64,000 bases of DNA, from positions 868,001-932,000 of the forward strand of contig NZ_CP043959.1 of assembly GCF_008632955.1 (NCBI RefSeq), given 5' to 3'. The first letter of the stretch is position 1. Each line of letters opens with the position of its first letter. The notes below the pieces were generated by a model. That model was given only the letters and a program-made list of their open reading frames with translations. It did no database searches and was not told the DNA's origin. The translations under genes and the position numbers were made by a program. Of this stretch, positions 42,496 through 51,016 are shown one piece after another. The stretch is from Streptomyces tendae. GTDB taxonomy: Bacteria > Actinomycetota > Actinomycetes > Streptomycetales > Streptomycetaceae.

Positions 42496-43133
42496 AGCTG
42501 CTGCGGAGAGGGGGTCGTCGGGCGGCCCGCGACCGCCGCGGTGGCCAGGCGGGTCAGCGCCTCCTCCCGGTCGCAGGCGTACGCGCCCAGCGCCGTCTGG
42601 CGGGCGACGATCGACCGCTCCAGCCGCATCAGCCGCCAGCCGCGCCGCAGCAGGAACGGCACCGACTTGCGCCCCTCCTTCAGGTCCCGCACGAAGCGCC
42701 GGCGGAACGTGCGCACCGGACCCCGGCTCAGGCACAGCGCGTCGGCCAGCAGCCCCCGCTCACGGCAGCGGTCGACGATCTCCGCGGCGAAGATGCCCTC
42801 GGCGATGAACAGGGGTGTCCCGCCGATGTCGACGGTCGTCTCGCCCGTACGGGCGCTCAGGGAGATGTCGTAGACCGGCACCTGGGTGCTCCGGGTCCTG
42901 CACAGCCGTTCGATCGCGGCGACGGCGGTGTCCGCGTCCCAGGAGGCGGGGTCGTCCCAGTCGATGTCGGAGGTGCCCGCCACCAGCGGCAGCGTCGGGT
43001 CGTCGCCCTCCTTGTAGAAGTCGTCCAGGCGCAGCACCGGAAGGCCGGAGCGGGCCGAGACGAGGGACTTGCCGGAGCCGGAGGGGCCGCAGAGCAGCAC
43101 GACTCGCGCGGATATGGGCGACTGGGAACTCAC
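42492..43133 (-). CDS. Uridine kinase-like P-loop kinase
   Basis: A 213-residue P-loop NTPase. Walker A is CGPSGSGKSLVSARSG (~residues 15-30), followed by VLRLDDFYKEGDD, the DDFY substrate-side motif of uridine kinases. Then come IDWDDPASWD and the late-strand LFIAEGIFAAEIV. It could phosphorylate uridine or another nucleoside or small alcohol. Neighbouring cytidine deaminase and nucleoside import genes support a salvage role by inference. GTG 43133 is chosen so that the P-loop is near the N-terminus; the ribosome-binding site is weak. Confidence 0.78.
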   Translation of the reverse strand: MSSQSPISARVVLLCGPSGSGKSLVSARSGLPVLRLDDFYKEGDDPTLPLVAGTSDIDWDDPASWDADTAVAAIERLCRTRSTQVPVYDISLSARTGETTVDIGGTPLFIAEGIFAAEIVDRCRERGLLADALCLSRGPVRTFRRRFVRDLKEGRKSVPFLLRRGWRLMRLERSIVARQTALGAYACDREEALTRLATAAVAGRPTTPSPQQL

Positions 43134-43261
43134 GGGACACCAGTGTGACGCATCGTTCGGGTGGCGTACGACCCGTGGGGGCGACTTTGAAGCGCGGCTC
43201 ACATCTCAACTACGCTGCGCGTCGGACTGTTGACCCTGCGAAGCCAAGAGGTGGCACAGCG

Positions 43262-43600
43262 ATGGCCCGACACAAGGCACCGAGGACTCCCGCCGTCCGG
43301 CGCGGCATGGCCGTTCTCGCGACGGCGGGGGTGGCGCTCGGCGTCGGGGCGGCGGCCGCGTCCGCCGCGGAGGCGAACGTGCTGCCCGACGATCCCGGGC
43401 AGGTCGTGGGGACGGTCGCGGACCTCAAGCCCAACCCGCTCGCGGGCACGGGCGTGGACCCGCTGGACAACGGGGTCGCCACACAGGTCGCCGACTTCCG
43501 CGGACTGGACTCGCGCGAGCTGACCGGCCCGGTCGCCCAGGCGGAGTCGGTGGACGGCGTCCCGGGGGTGGGCTCGGTGACGGACGCGTTGAGGCGCTGA
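43262..43600 (+). CDS. Small secreted protein
   Basis: A 112-residue exported protein. The signal peptide has a basic start (MARHKAPRTPAVRRG), a hydrophobic stretch (MAVLATAGVALGVGAAAA) and probable cleavage after ASA (SAA-EAN). The mature ~75 residues (NVLPDDPGQVVGTVADLKPN, GVATQVADFRGLDSRELTGP) have no cysteine and no known domain. AAGAGG lies about 9 nt before the ATG. It resembles in design the secreted protein at 36210-36557. Confidence 0.75.
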   Translation: MARHKAPRTPAVRRGMAVLATAGVALGVGAAAASAAEANVLPDDPGQVVGTVADLKPNPLAGTGVDPLDNGVATQVADFRGLDSRELTGPVAQAESVDGVPGVGSVTDALRR

Positions 43601-43622
43601 CGGGGAGCGTGGACGACACGGC

Positions 43623-43666
43623 GGAGCGCCGTGCCCCTCCCGGACGGAGGAGGGGCACGGCGCTCC
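43623..43666. terminator. Bidirectional hairpin terminator
   Basis: An 18-bp perfect stem (43623-43640 with 43649-43666) and 8-nt loop between the convergent secreted-protein and aldehyde dehydrogenase genes. Confidence 0.82.
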
Positions 43667-43685
43667 GGTCGTGGGGGCGTGCGGC

Positions 43686-44618
43686 TCAGTAGGCGCTGCC
43701 GGACGCGCCCAGGGAGCCCGTCGGGTGCCAGACCGTCTTGGTCTCCAGGAAGGCCGTCATGCGGTCCGTGCCGGGCGTCGCCGACCAGTCGTCCACAGGC
43801 TGTGAACGAAGGACGCGCTTCAGGTTGTCCGCCGCCGCGATCTCCAGCTCCTTCGCCAGCACCTCGTCGGCGCCCGCGAGGTCGATCGCGTTGACGTCCT
43901 GGTGCGCGGCGAGCGGCGCGGCGATCTCCGCCGTACGGCCGGACAGGATGTTGACCACACCGCCCGGCAGATCGGACGTGGCCAGCACCTCACCGAGGGA
44001 GAGCGCCGGGAGCGGGGACCTCTCGCTCGCGATCACCACCGCCGTGTTGCCGGTGGCGATGACGGGTGCCACGACCGAGACCAGGCCCAGGAACGACGAC
44101 TCCTGCGGGGCCAGGACGGCGACCACGCCGGTCGGCTCCGGGGAGGAGAGGTTGAAGAACGGGCCCGCGACCGGGTTGCCGCCGCCGACCACCTGGGCGA
44201 TCTTGTCGGTCCAGCCGGCGTACCAGACCCAGCGGTCGATCGCCGCCTCCACCTGCGCCGCCGCCCTGGACTTCGACAGCCCTTCGGCGTCGGCGACCTC
44301 CGCGACGTACTGGTCGCGGCGGCCCTCCAGCATCTCCGCGATCCGGTAGAGGATCTGACCCCGGTTGTACGCCGTCGCGCCGGACCAGGCACCGAACGCC
44401 TTGCGGGCCGCGACCACCGCGTCACGGGCGTCCTTGCGGGACGACCGCGGTGCGTTGGCCAGCCACTTGCCCTTGGCGTCAGTCACCTCGTACACCCGGC
44501 CGCTCTCGGAACGCGGGAACTTCCCGCCGACGTACAGCTTGTAGGTCTTGAAGACGGAGAGGCGCCCGGTCTTCCCGGACTTGTCGATCTTCTCGGTCTT
44601 CTCGGGCTTGTCAGACAT
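43686..44618 (-). CDS. Aldehyde dehydrogenase-like protein lacking the catalytic domain
   Basis: A 310-residue protein related to the N-terminal (NAD-binding) part of aldehyde dehydrogenases: KAFGAWSGATAYNRGQILYR IAEML, GVVAVLAPQESSFLGLVSVV, LPGGVVNILSG. The Lys of the VVLKPAE cofactor motif is replaced (VVIASERS). The Glu of LELGG and the catalytic Cys are absent, because the sequence jumps from DLAGADEVLAKELE to a typical C-terminal end (FLETKTVWHPTG). The ATG overlaps the end of the complete dehydrogenase gene by 8 bp. It probably forms a complex with that enzyme rather than acting alone. Third gene of the deoC operon. Confidence 0.83.
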   Translation of the reverse strand: MSDKPEKTEKIDKSGKTGRLSVFKTYKLYVGGKFPRSESGRVYEVTDAKGKWLANAPRSSRKDARDAVVAARKAFGAWSGATAYNRGQILYRIAEMLEGRRDQYVAEVADAEGLSKSRAAAQVEAAIDRWVWYAGWTDKIAQVVGGGNPVAGPFFNLSSPEPTGVVAVLAPQESSFLGLVSVVAPVIATGNTAVVIASERSPLPALSLGEVLATSDLPGGVVNILSGRTAEIAAPLAAHQDVNAIDLAGADEVLAKELEIAAADNLKRVLRSQPVDDWSATPGTDRMTAFLETKTVWHPTGSLGASGSAY

Positions 44619-46047
44619 CGAGGTACGCCTCCAGGCCGTGGCGGCCGCCCTCGCGGCCGAAGCCCGACTCCTTGTAACCGCCGAACGGCGAGGTCGGGTC
44701 GAACTTGTTGAACGTGTTGGACCAGATCACGCCCGCGCGGAGCTTGTTCGCCACCGCCAGGATCCGTGAGCCCTTCTCGGTCCAGATGCCCGCCGACAGG
44801 CCGTACGGGGTGTTGTTGGCCTTGGCGACCGCCTCGTCGGGCGTACGGAAGGTCAGCACCGACAGCACCGGGCCGAAGATCTCGTCCCGGGCGATGGTGT
44901 GCGCCTGGGTGACGCCGGTGAACAGCGTCGGGGCGAACCAGAAGCCGTTCTCCGGGAGTTCGCAGGCCGGGGACCAGCGCTCGGCGCCCTCCGCCTCGCC
45001 CTGCTCGGCCAGCGCGGTGATCCGGGCCAGCTGCTCCGCGGAGTTGATCGCGCCGATGTCGGTGTTCTTGTCCAGCGGGTCGCCGAGGCGCAGCGTGGAC
45101 AGCCGGCGCTTGAGGGAGTCCAGCAGCTCGTCGTGGATCGACTCCTGGACCAGCAGGCGCGAGCCCGCGCAGCAGACCTGGCCCTGGTTGAAGAAGATGC
45201 CGTTGACGATGCCCTCGACGGCCTGGTCGATCGGGGCGTCGTCGAAGACGATGTTGGCGCCCTTGCCGCCCAGTTCGAGCGTGAGCTTCTTGCGGGTGCC
45301 CGCGACCGTGCGCGCGATCTCCTTGCCGACGGCGGTCGAGCCGGTGAACGCGACCTTGTTCACGTCGGGGTGGGCCGTCAGCGCGGCTCCGGCGCGGCCG
45401 TCACCGGTGATGATGTTGACGACGCCCCTGGGCAGGCCCGCCTGGCGGCAGATGTCCGCGAAGAAGAGGGCGGAGAGGGGCGTGGTCTCGGCGGGCTTCA
45501 GGACGACCGTGTTGCCGGTCGCGAGGGCCGGTGCGATCTTCCAGGCCAGCATCAGGAGCGGGAAGTTCCAGGGGATGACCTGGCCCGCGACGCCCAGCGG
45601 CTTCGGGTTCGCGCCGTAGCCGGCGTGCTCCAGCTTGTCGGCCCAGCCCGCGTAGTAGAAGAAGTGCGCGGCGACCAGGGGGAGGTCCGCGTCGCGGGTC
45701 TCCTTGATCGGCTTGCCGTTGTCCAGGGTCTCCAGGACGGCCAGCTCGCGGCTGCGCTCCTGGATGATGCGGGCGATGCGGAAGAGGTACTTCGCGCGCT
45801 CCGAGCCGGGCAGCGCGGACCACGTCTCGAACGCCTTGCGGGCCGCCCGCACCGCGCGGTCGACGTCGGCCTCACCGGCCTCGGCGACCTCGGAGAGCAC
45901 CTCCTCGGAGGAGGGGGAGACGGTCTTGAAGACCTTGCCGTCGGCCGCCTCGGTGAACTCGCCGTCGATGAACAGGCCGTAGGACGGGGCGATGTCGACG
46001 ACCGAGCGGGACTCGGGCGCCGGGGCGTAGTCGAAAACAGGTGCCAT
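44611..46047 (-). CDS. NAD(P)-dependent aldehyde dehydrogenase
   Basis: A 478-residue complete aldehyde dehydrogenase. Cofactor motifs: VIPWNFPLLMLAWKIAPALA, VVLKPAETTPL, FTGSTAVGKEI. Catalytic Glu is in LELGGKGANIVFDDA and catalytic Cys292 in FFNQGQVCCAGSRL. The C-terminal NTPYGLSAGIWT and GGYKESGFGREGG are intact. It starts 5 bp after deoC, whose reaction yields acetaldehyde plus glyceraldehyde-3-phosphate, so its natural substrate is probably acetaldehyde. The operon promoter carries the nucleoside operator. Confidence 0.92.
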   Translation of the reverse strand: MAPVFDYAPAPESRSVVDIAPSYGLFIDGEFTEAADGKVFKTVSPSSEEVLSEVAEAGEADVDRAVRAARKAFETWSALPGSERAKYLFRIARIIQERSRELAVLETLDNGKPIKETRDADLPLVAAHFFYYAGWADKLEHAGYGANPKPLGVAGQVIPWNFPLLMLAWKIAPALATGNTVVLKPAETTPLSALFFADICRQAGLPRGVVNIITGDGRAGAALTAHPDVNKVAFTGSTAVGKEIARTVAGTRKKLTLELGGKGANIVFDDAPIDQAVEGIVNGIFFNQGQVCCAGSRLLVQESIHDELLDSLKRRLSTLRLGDPLDKNTDIGAINSAEQLARITALAEQGEAEGAERWSPACELPENGFWFAPTLFTGVTQAHTIARDEIFGPVLSVLTFRTPDEAVAKANNTPYGLSAGIWTEKGSRILAVANKLRAGVIWSNTFNKFDPTSPFGGYKESGFGREGGRHGLEAYLDV

Positions 46048-46052
46048 GGTGA

Positions 46053-47012
46053 TCAGTCCACCGTCACGTAGTCGGGGCCGGAGTAGCGGCCGGTGGCCAG
46101 CTTCTGCCGCTGCAGCAGCAGGTCGTTCAGCAGCGAGGAGGCGCCGAAGCGGAACCAGTGGTTGTCCAGCCAGTCCTCGCCCGCGGTCTCGTTGACCAGG
46201 ACCAGGAACTTGATCGCGTCCTTGCTGGTACGGATGCCGCCGGCCGGCTTCACACCGACCTGGACGCCGGTCTGGGCGCGGAAGTCACGGACCGCCTCCA
46301 GCATCAGGAGGGTGTTCGCGGGGGTCGCGTTGACCGCGACCTTGCCGGTCGAGGTCTTGATGAAGTCCGCCCCGGCCAGCATGCCGAGCCAGCTCGCGCG
46401 GCGGATGTTGTCGTACGTCGACAGCTCGCCGGTCTCGAAGATGACCTTCAGGCGGGCGCTCGTCCCGCAGGTCTCCTTCACGGCGGTGATCTCGTCGTGC
46501 ACCTTCAGGTAATCGCCGGCGAGGAACGCGCCGCGGTCGATGACCATGTCGATCTCGTCCGCGCCGGCGGCGACGGCCTCGCGGACATCCGCCAGCTTGA
46601 CGGCGATCGGGGCACGGCCGGCCGGGAAGGCGGTGGCGACCGAGGCGACCTTGACGGTGGAGCCGGCGACGGCCTTCTTCGCCGTGGCCACCATGTCGGG
46701 GTAGACGCAGACCGCGGCCGTGGCGGGCGTGGTGCGGTCGGTCGGGTCGGGGCGGACCGCCTTCGCGCCGAGCGCCCGGACCTTGCCCGGGGTGTCCGCG
46801 CCTTCCAGCGTCGTCAGGTCGACCATCGAGATGGCGAGGTCGATGGCGTACGCCTTCGCGGTCGTCTTGATCGAGCGGGTGCCGAGGGAGGCGGCACGCG
46901 CCTCCAGGCCGACCGCGTCGACGCCGGGCAGCCCGTGGAGGAACCGGCGCAGCGTGCTGTCGGACGCGGTGACGTCGCTCAGAGCGTGGGGTGCAGTGGT
47001 GGGCATGGTCAC
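46053..47012 (-). CDS. deoC: Deoxyribose-phosphate aldolase
   Basis: A 319-residue class I aldolase splitting 2-deoxyribose-5-phosphate to acetaldehyde and glyceraldehyde-3-phosphate. The Schiff-base Lys is in GADFIKTSTGK, the second Lys in VGVKPAGGIRT, and the acid in ADEIDMVIDRG. It is longer than E. coli DeoC, with N- and C-terminal extensions, as in the actinobacterial/eukaryotic branch. GTG 47012 is probably leaderless (TATGCT ends 6 nt upstream); ATG 47006 is the alternative. It heads an operon with two aldehyde dehydrogenase genes. Confidence 0.93.
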   Translation of the reverse strand: MTMPTTAPHALSDVTASDSTLRRFLHGLPGVDAVGLEARAASLGTRSIKTTAKAYAIDLAISMVDLTTLEGADTPGKVRALGAKAVRPDPTDRTTPATAAVCVYPDMVATAKKAVAGSTVKVASVATAFPAGRAPIAVKLADVREAVAAGADEIDMVIDRGAFLAGDYLKVHDEITAVKETCGTSARLKVIFETGELSTYDNIRRASWLGMLAGADFIKTSTGKVAVNATPANTLLMLEAVRDFRAQTGVQVGVKPAGGIRTSKDAIKFLVLVNETAGEDWLDNHWFRFGASSLLNDLLLQRQKLATGRYSGPDYVTVD

Positions 47013-47018
47013 CAGACG

Positions 47019-47037
47019 AGCATATCTACGCGCGTAG
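47019..47037 (-). promoter_or_regulatory. Nucleoside-regulon operator copy 5 and deoC promoter
   Basis: Perfect palindrome CTACGCGCGTAG at 47026-47037, extended by TA/AT on one side. The -10 TATGCT (complement of 47019-47024) is one base away, so the operator fills the spacer just upstream of -10, as at add. A G-rich tract without a gene follows from 47045 to 47180. Confidence 0.75.
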
Positions 47038-47198
47038 CGGCTGTACAGCCCCGGAGCGGGATCCGGGGCCGCGGGGGTTGGGGGGGGAGCGCGGGAGGCC
47101 GGTTCGGGCGGGGCGGGGCGTGTGGTGGGGGCGAGGGTGCGGGGGTGGGGAAGGGCGTGGGGTCAGGGTTTCGGGGCGGGTCGTGCAGAATCGGGGGC

Positions 47199-47945
47199 AT
47201 GACGACCCCCGACGACCAGTCGCGCGAGCCGGAGCCCACGAAGCCGTCCGGGCCCGCGACGACCCCGTACAAGGACCGCATCTACCGCTCGCCCGCGGGC
47301 ATCGCCGGCGGTGTGCTCGTGCTCGCCCTCATCGGCTGGCTCGGCATCGACGGGCTGGTCGTCGGCGGGGGGCGCACCCCGTGGCTCGCCCTCGCCGCGA
47401 TGCTGTTCCTCGTCCCCGTGGTCGTCGCCTACACCCTGCGTCCCGCCGTCTACGTGAACGACGACCGGCTGCGCGTCCGCAACCCGCTGCGCGTGATCGT
47501 GCTGCCGTGGGGGCGGGTCGTCTCGCTGCGGTCCGGGTACTCCAACGAGGTCGTCGACGACTCGGGCGCGAAGTACCAGCTGTGGGCGCTGCCCGTCTCG
47601 CTGCGGGCCCGCAGCAAGGCGAACCGTCAGGAGGCGCGGGCGGCGGCGAAGGCCATGCGCGGTGACACGGGGCGGCGCGGGCGCCGGGGCGGATCGGGTG
47701 CCACCGGTGACCTGGGTGGCGCCGGCGGCCTGGGTGGCTTCGGCGGGGTCGGCGCGGGTGCCGTGGCCGACGGGCCCCGGCGGTCCGAGACCGACCAGGC
47801 CATGGCCGAGCTGCGTGAGCTGCACGAGCGGAGGCAGGGCGAGGAGAGCGCGCAGGGGGAGGTCACCGTGCGGTGGGCCTACGAGATCATGGCGCCCGCC
47901 GTGGCGGGGGCCGTGCTGCTGGCCGTGCTGGCGGCGCTGGGCTGA
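47199..47945 (+). CDS. PH-domain membrane protein
   Basis: A 248-residue protein. Two helices lie at about 32-72 (AGGVLVLALIGWLGIDGLVV, LALAAMLFLVPVVVAYTL), then a bacterial PH-like segment (VYVNDDRLRVRNPLRVIVLPWGRVVSLRSG). A Gly/Arg linker and a C-terminal helix (PAVAGAVLLAVLAALG) complete it. This matches the PH domain-containing proteins common in actinobacteria, whose role is unknown. CAGAAT ends 7 nt before the ATG (leaderless). Confidence 0.72.
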   Translation: MTTPDDQSREPEPTKPSGPATTPYKDRIYRSPAGIAGGVLVLALIGWLGIDGLVVGGGRTPWLALAAMLFLVPVVVAYTLRPAVYVNDDRLRVRNPLRVIVLPWGRVVSLRSGYSNEVVDDSGAKYQLWALPVSLRARSKANRQEARAAAKAMRGDTGRRGRRGGSGATGDLGGAGGLGGFGGVGAGAVADGPRRSETDQAMAELRELHERRQGEESAQGEVTVRWAYEIMAPAVAGAVLLAVLAALG

Positions 47946-47977
47946 GGTGGCGTGACGTGACGTCTGAGGGCGTCCGG

Positions 47978-48006
47978 AAGGGGGCGGGCCTGTGGCCCGC
48001 CCCCTT
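47978..48006. terminator. Bidirectional hairpin terminator
   Basis: A 13-bp perfect stem (47978-47990 with 47994-48006), 3-nt loop, followed by CTTT on the plus strand; between convergent genes. Confidence 0.82.
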
Positions 48007-48009
48007 CTT

Positions 48010-49659
48010 TCAGATGCCTGCCGCCGCGGACAGGTCCCGCTTGATCGTGGTCAGGAGGGACGTTGCCTTCGTGCGGGCCTCCGGGAGGGCCTGCTTCGTG
48101 GCGACCGGGATCACCACCTCCAGGTAGCACTTCAGCTTCGGCTCCGTGCCGCTGGGGCGGACGACGACCCGCGCGCCGTCCAGGGTGTAGCGGAGGCCGT
48201 CCGTGGGCGGGAGCGCCGCCGTGCCCTCGTTGAGGTCCTCGGCCTTGGTGATGCGCAGGCCCGCCAGCTCGGCGGGGGGGTGCTCGCGCAGGCGGCGCAT
48301 CGCGGCGGCGATCAGGCCCAGGTCCTGCACGCGGACGCTGAGCTGGTCCGTGGCGTGCAGGCCGTGCTCCACGGCGAGGTCGTCGAGGAGGTCGAGGAGC
48401 GTGCGGTTGTCCGACTTGAGTTCGGACGCCAGTTCCGTGAGGAGGAGGGCCGCCGTGATGCCGTCCTTGTCGCGTACGCCGTCCGGATCCACGCAGTAGC
48501 CGAGGGCCTCCTCGTAGCCGTAGCGCAGGCCGTCGACACGGGCGATCCACTTGAAGCCGGTCAGGGTCTCCTCGTAGCGGAGGCCCGCCTTCTCGGCGAT
48601 GCGGCCGAGGAGGGACGACGAGACGATCGACTCCGCGAACGTGCCGGTCGCCCCGCGGCGGACCAGGTGGGCGGCGAGGAGCGCGCCGACCTCGTCGCCG
48701 CGGAGCATGCGCCAGTCGCCGCCGTCCTTCACCGCGGCGGCGCAGCGGTCGGCGTCCGGGTCGTTGGCGATGACCAGGTCCGGGTCCGTCTCGCGGGCCT
48801 TCGCGAAGGCGAGGTCCATCGCGCCGGGCTCCTCCGGGTTGGGGAACGCGACGGTCGGGAAATCCGGGTCGGGGTCGGCCTGCTCGGTGACCAGGTCGGG
48901 AGTGGGGAAGCCCGCGCGGGCGAACGCGGCGAGGAGGACGTCCTTGCCCACGCCGTGCATCGCGGTGTAGACGGTGCGGGCCGTGCGGGGGGAGGCCGGG
49001 GAGAGGACCGCGTCCGTGCGGGCGAGGTAGGCGTCCAGGACGGTGTCGTCGAGGGTCTCCCAGCCGGTGGCGGGGCGGGGGACGGTGGTGAGGGAGGTGA
49101 TCGCCTCGATCTCGGCGGCGATCTCCGCGTCGGCCGGGGGGACGATCTGGGAGCCGTCGCCCAGGTACACCTTGTAGCCGTTGTCGCGGGGCGGGTTGTG
49201 GCTTGCGGTGACCTCCACGCCGGCGACCGCGCCGAGGTGCCGGATGGCGAAGGCGAGGACGGGGGTGGGGAGGGGGCGGGGGAGGACGGCGGCGCGGAGG
49301 CCGGCGCCGGTCATCACGGCCGCGGTGTCCTCGGCGAAGGCGGCGGACTTGTGGCGGGCGTCGTAGCCGATGACGACGAGGCCGGCCGTGTCGACCCTGT
49401 GGGGGGTTCCCTGCTTCTTGAGGTACGCGGCGAGGCCGGCGGCGGCGCGGATGACCACGGAGCGGTTCATGCGCAGGGGGCCGGCGCCGAGTTCGCCGCG
49501 GAGGCCGGCGGTGCCGAACTGGAGGGTGCCGCTGAAGCGGGCGGTGAGTTCGGGGAGGTCGTGGGCGTCGATGAGGCGGGCGAGTTCCTCGCGGGTGTCC
49601 GGGTCGGGGTCCTCGGCGAGCCATGCCTGGGCCTGTGCGATGAGCGCGTCGTCTTCCAC
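48010..49659 (-). CDS. Phosphohexomutase/phosphopentomutase of the PGM2 type
   Basis: A 549-residue alpha-D-phosphohexomutase superfamily protein. The phospho-Ser loop is VTASHNPPRDNGYKVY, the metal loop NDPDADR, the sugar loop EEALGYC and the phosphate loop RPSGTEPKLKCY. Its length and the N-terminal TLQFGTAGLRGELGAGPLRM resemble PGM2/PgcA enzymes, some of which act on ribose- and deoxyribose-1-phosphate. It is usually annotated phosphomannomutase. Its place between deoC and purine nucleoside phosphorylase, with no deoB in the window, suggests it supplies the missing phosphopentomutase step; this is inference. Confidence 0.85.
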   Translation of the reverse strand: MEDDALIAQAQAWLAEDPDPDTREELARLIDAHDLPELTARFSGTLQFGTAGLRGELGAGPLRMNRSVVIRAAAGLAAYLKKQGTPHRVDTAGLVVIGYDARHKSAAFAEDTAAVMTGAGLRAAVLPRPLPTPVLAFAIRHLGAVAGVEVTASHNPPRDNGYKVYLGDGSQIVPPADAEIAAEIEAITSLTTVPRPATGWETLDDTVLDAYLARTDAVLSPASPRTARTVYTAMHGVGKDVLLAAFARAGFPTPDLVTEQADPDPDFPTVAFPNPEEPGAMDLAFAKARETDPDLVIANDPDADRCAAAVKDGGDWRMLRGDEVGALLAAHLVRRGATGTFAESIVSSSLLGRIAEKAGLRYEETLTGFKWIARVDGLRYGYEEALGYCVDPDGVRDKDGITAALLLTELASELKSDNRTLLDLLDDLAVEHGLHATDQLSVRVQDLGLIAAAMRRLREHPPAELAGLRITKAEDLNEGTAALPPTDGLRYTLDGARVVVRPSGTEPKLKCYLEVVIPVATKQALPEARTKATSLLTTIKRDLSAAAGI

Positions 49660-50110
49660 GGTTCGGTCGGCCTCTCTCGGTCGTCGTGTGGGCTGGGGGT
49701 GGATGCCTGCGGCGCAGGGTTCCTGTCCGGTGGGGGTGGCTGTGGCGCCTGGGGTGCGTGGGGGGTGCGGGGCCGGGGTGGGGGCGGTCGTCCTCGGTCC
49801 GGCGCGACTGGGTCGTCTGGAGAAGTGCGGGGTGCGGACGCGCCGGCCGCTGCGGGCGACCGCCCCCACCCCGCCCCCTCCCGCCGTCGGCGACCACACC
49901 CGCACCGTGGCAGCCATCACCCTCCGCCGCAGGCGGCGCGGCCGTCGCCCATCGCGGGCACGGGGGGCGCGGTGGCACCCCGTGAGCGCCGGGCCGCGCG
50001 AACATCCCCCGGCTCGCCCCCGCACCGGGTGTGCGCGACGGGGGCGTCCGGGGATGACTTGCGCATCGGGCTGTGAAGAGAGACGGGCCGGGACCGCAGT
50101 GTGCGTGGCC
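49660..50110. other. Gene-free region carrying a dispersed repeat
   Basis: About 450 bp between phosphorylase and mutase genes. It holds one copy of a ~120-bp repeat (49768-49886) and, upstream of it, a CTGTCCGGTGGGGG motif also found repeated near 60.6 kb. Frames through it give low-complexity peptides only. Confidence 0.6.
49768..49886. repeat. Dispersed intergenic repeat, copy A
   Basis: This ~119-bp stretch matches 60738-60858 with only a few substitutions and two 1-bp gaps. Its ends are partly complementary (GGGGTGGGGGCGGTCG and GCGACCGCCCCCACCCC), so each copy can fold into a long hairpin. Both copies lie between genes. Confidence 0.88.
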
Positions 50111-50935
50111 TTACAGGCGGCCCAGGACCTGGGTCAGCAGGGCGCCCATGCGGGTCGCGCTGTCGCGGCCCGCCTGGAGGACCTCCTCGTGGTTCAGCGG
50201 CTCGCCGGTCATGCCGGCGGCCAGGTTGGTCACCAGGGAGATGCCGAGGACCTCGGCGCCGGCTTCGCGCGCGGCGATGGCCTCCAGGACCGTGGACATG
50301 CCCACCAGGTCCGCCCCGATGACGCGCGCCATACGGATCTCCGCCGGCGTCTCGTAGTGCGGGCCGGGGAACTGGGCGTAGACGCCCTCCTCGAGGGAGG
50401 GGTCGATCTCCTTGCACAGGGCGCGCAGACGCGGGGAGTACAGGTCGGTGAGGTCGACGAAGTTGGCGCCGACGATCGGAGAGGTCGCCGTCAGGTTGAT
50501 GTGGTCGCTGATCAGGACCGGCTGGCCGGGGCGCATCCCCTCGCGCAGGCCCCCGCAGCCGTTGGTCAGCACGATCGTCTTCGCGCCCGCCGCGACCGCC
50601 GTGCGGACGCCGTGGGCGACGGCGGCCACCCCGCGGCCCTCGTAGTAGTGCGTGCGGCCCAGGAAGACCAGGGCGCGCTTCGCGCCTATGCGGTACGAGC
50701 GGATCTTGCCTCCGTGGCCCTCGACCACCGGCGGCGGGAAGCCGGGCAGCTCGGTGACCGGGTGCTCGGCCTCGGGCGTTCCGAGCGCGTCCACGGCCGG
50801 GGCCCACCCGGAGCCCATCACGAGGGCGACGTCGTGGGTCTCGGCGCCTGTGAGTTCGCGCAGACGGGCTGCGGCGGCGTCGGCTGCGGCGTACGGGTCG
50901 CCCTGGATGTCGTCCGGAAGAAGAGAAGCGTTCAC
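50111..50935 (-). CDS. Purine nucleoside phosphorylase
   Basis: A 274-residue trimeric-type (PNP/MTAP) phosphorylase splitting inosine, guanosine and their deoxy forms. Motifs: [13 protein letters not shown] (phosphate-binding Ser), [37 protein letters not shown] (base-binding Glu) and VTNLAAGM (Asn). The GTG start is probably leaderless: TACCCT ends 7 nt upstream. The nucleoside operator lies over the expected -35. It receives inosine from adenosine deaminase and passes (deoxy)ribose-1-phosphate on. Confidence 0.93.
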   Translation of the reverse strand: MNASLLPDDIQGDPYAAADAAAARLRELTGAETHDVALVMGSGWAPAVDALGTPEAEHPVTELPGFPPPVVEGHGGKIRSYRIGAKRALVFLGRTHYYEGRGVAAVAHGVRTAVAAGAKTIVLTNGCGGLREGMRPGQPVLISDHINLTATSPIVGANFVDLTDLYSPRLRALCKEIDPSLEEGVYAQFPGPHYETPAEIRMARVIGADLVGMSTVLEAIAAREAGAEVLGISLVTNLAAGMTGEPLNHEEVLQAGRDSATRMGALLTQVLGRL

Positions 50936-50942
50936 GTCGATG

Positions 50943-50972
50943 AGGGTAGCCGGTATTCGCCTACGCGCGTAG
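50943..50972 (-). promoter_or_regulatory. Nucleoside-regulon operator copy 6 and phosphorylase promoter
   Basis: Perfect palindrome CTACGCGCGTAG at 50961-50972, extended by GA on the outer side. The -10 TACCCT is the complement of 50943-50948; a -35 would fall inside the palindrome. Confidence 0.75.
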
Positions 50973-51016
50973 ATGCGGGAGGTGACGGGATGGCGATCGT
51001 TGTCTTGTCGTTTCCG

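Noticed and set aside
47040..47180. G-rich tract upstream of the PH-domain gene as a riboswitch
   Set aside because: No stable conserved fold is visible and the gene appears leaderless, so it would not be in the transcript.
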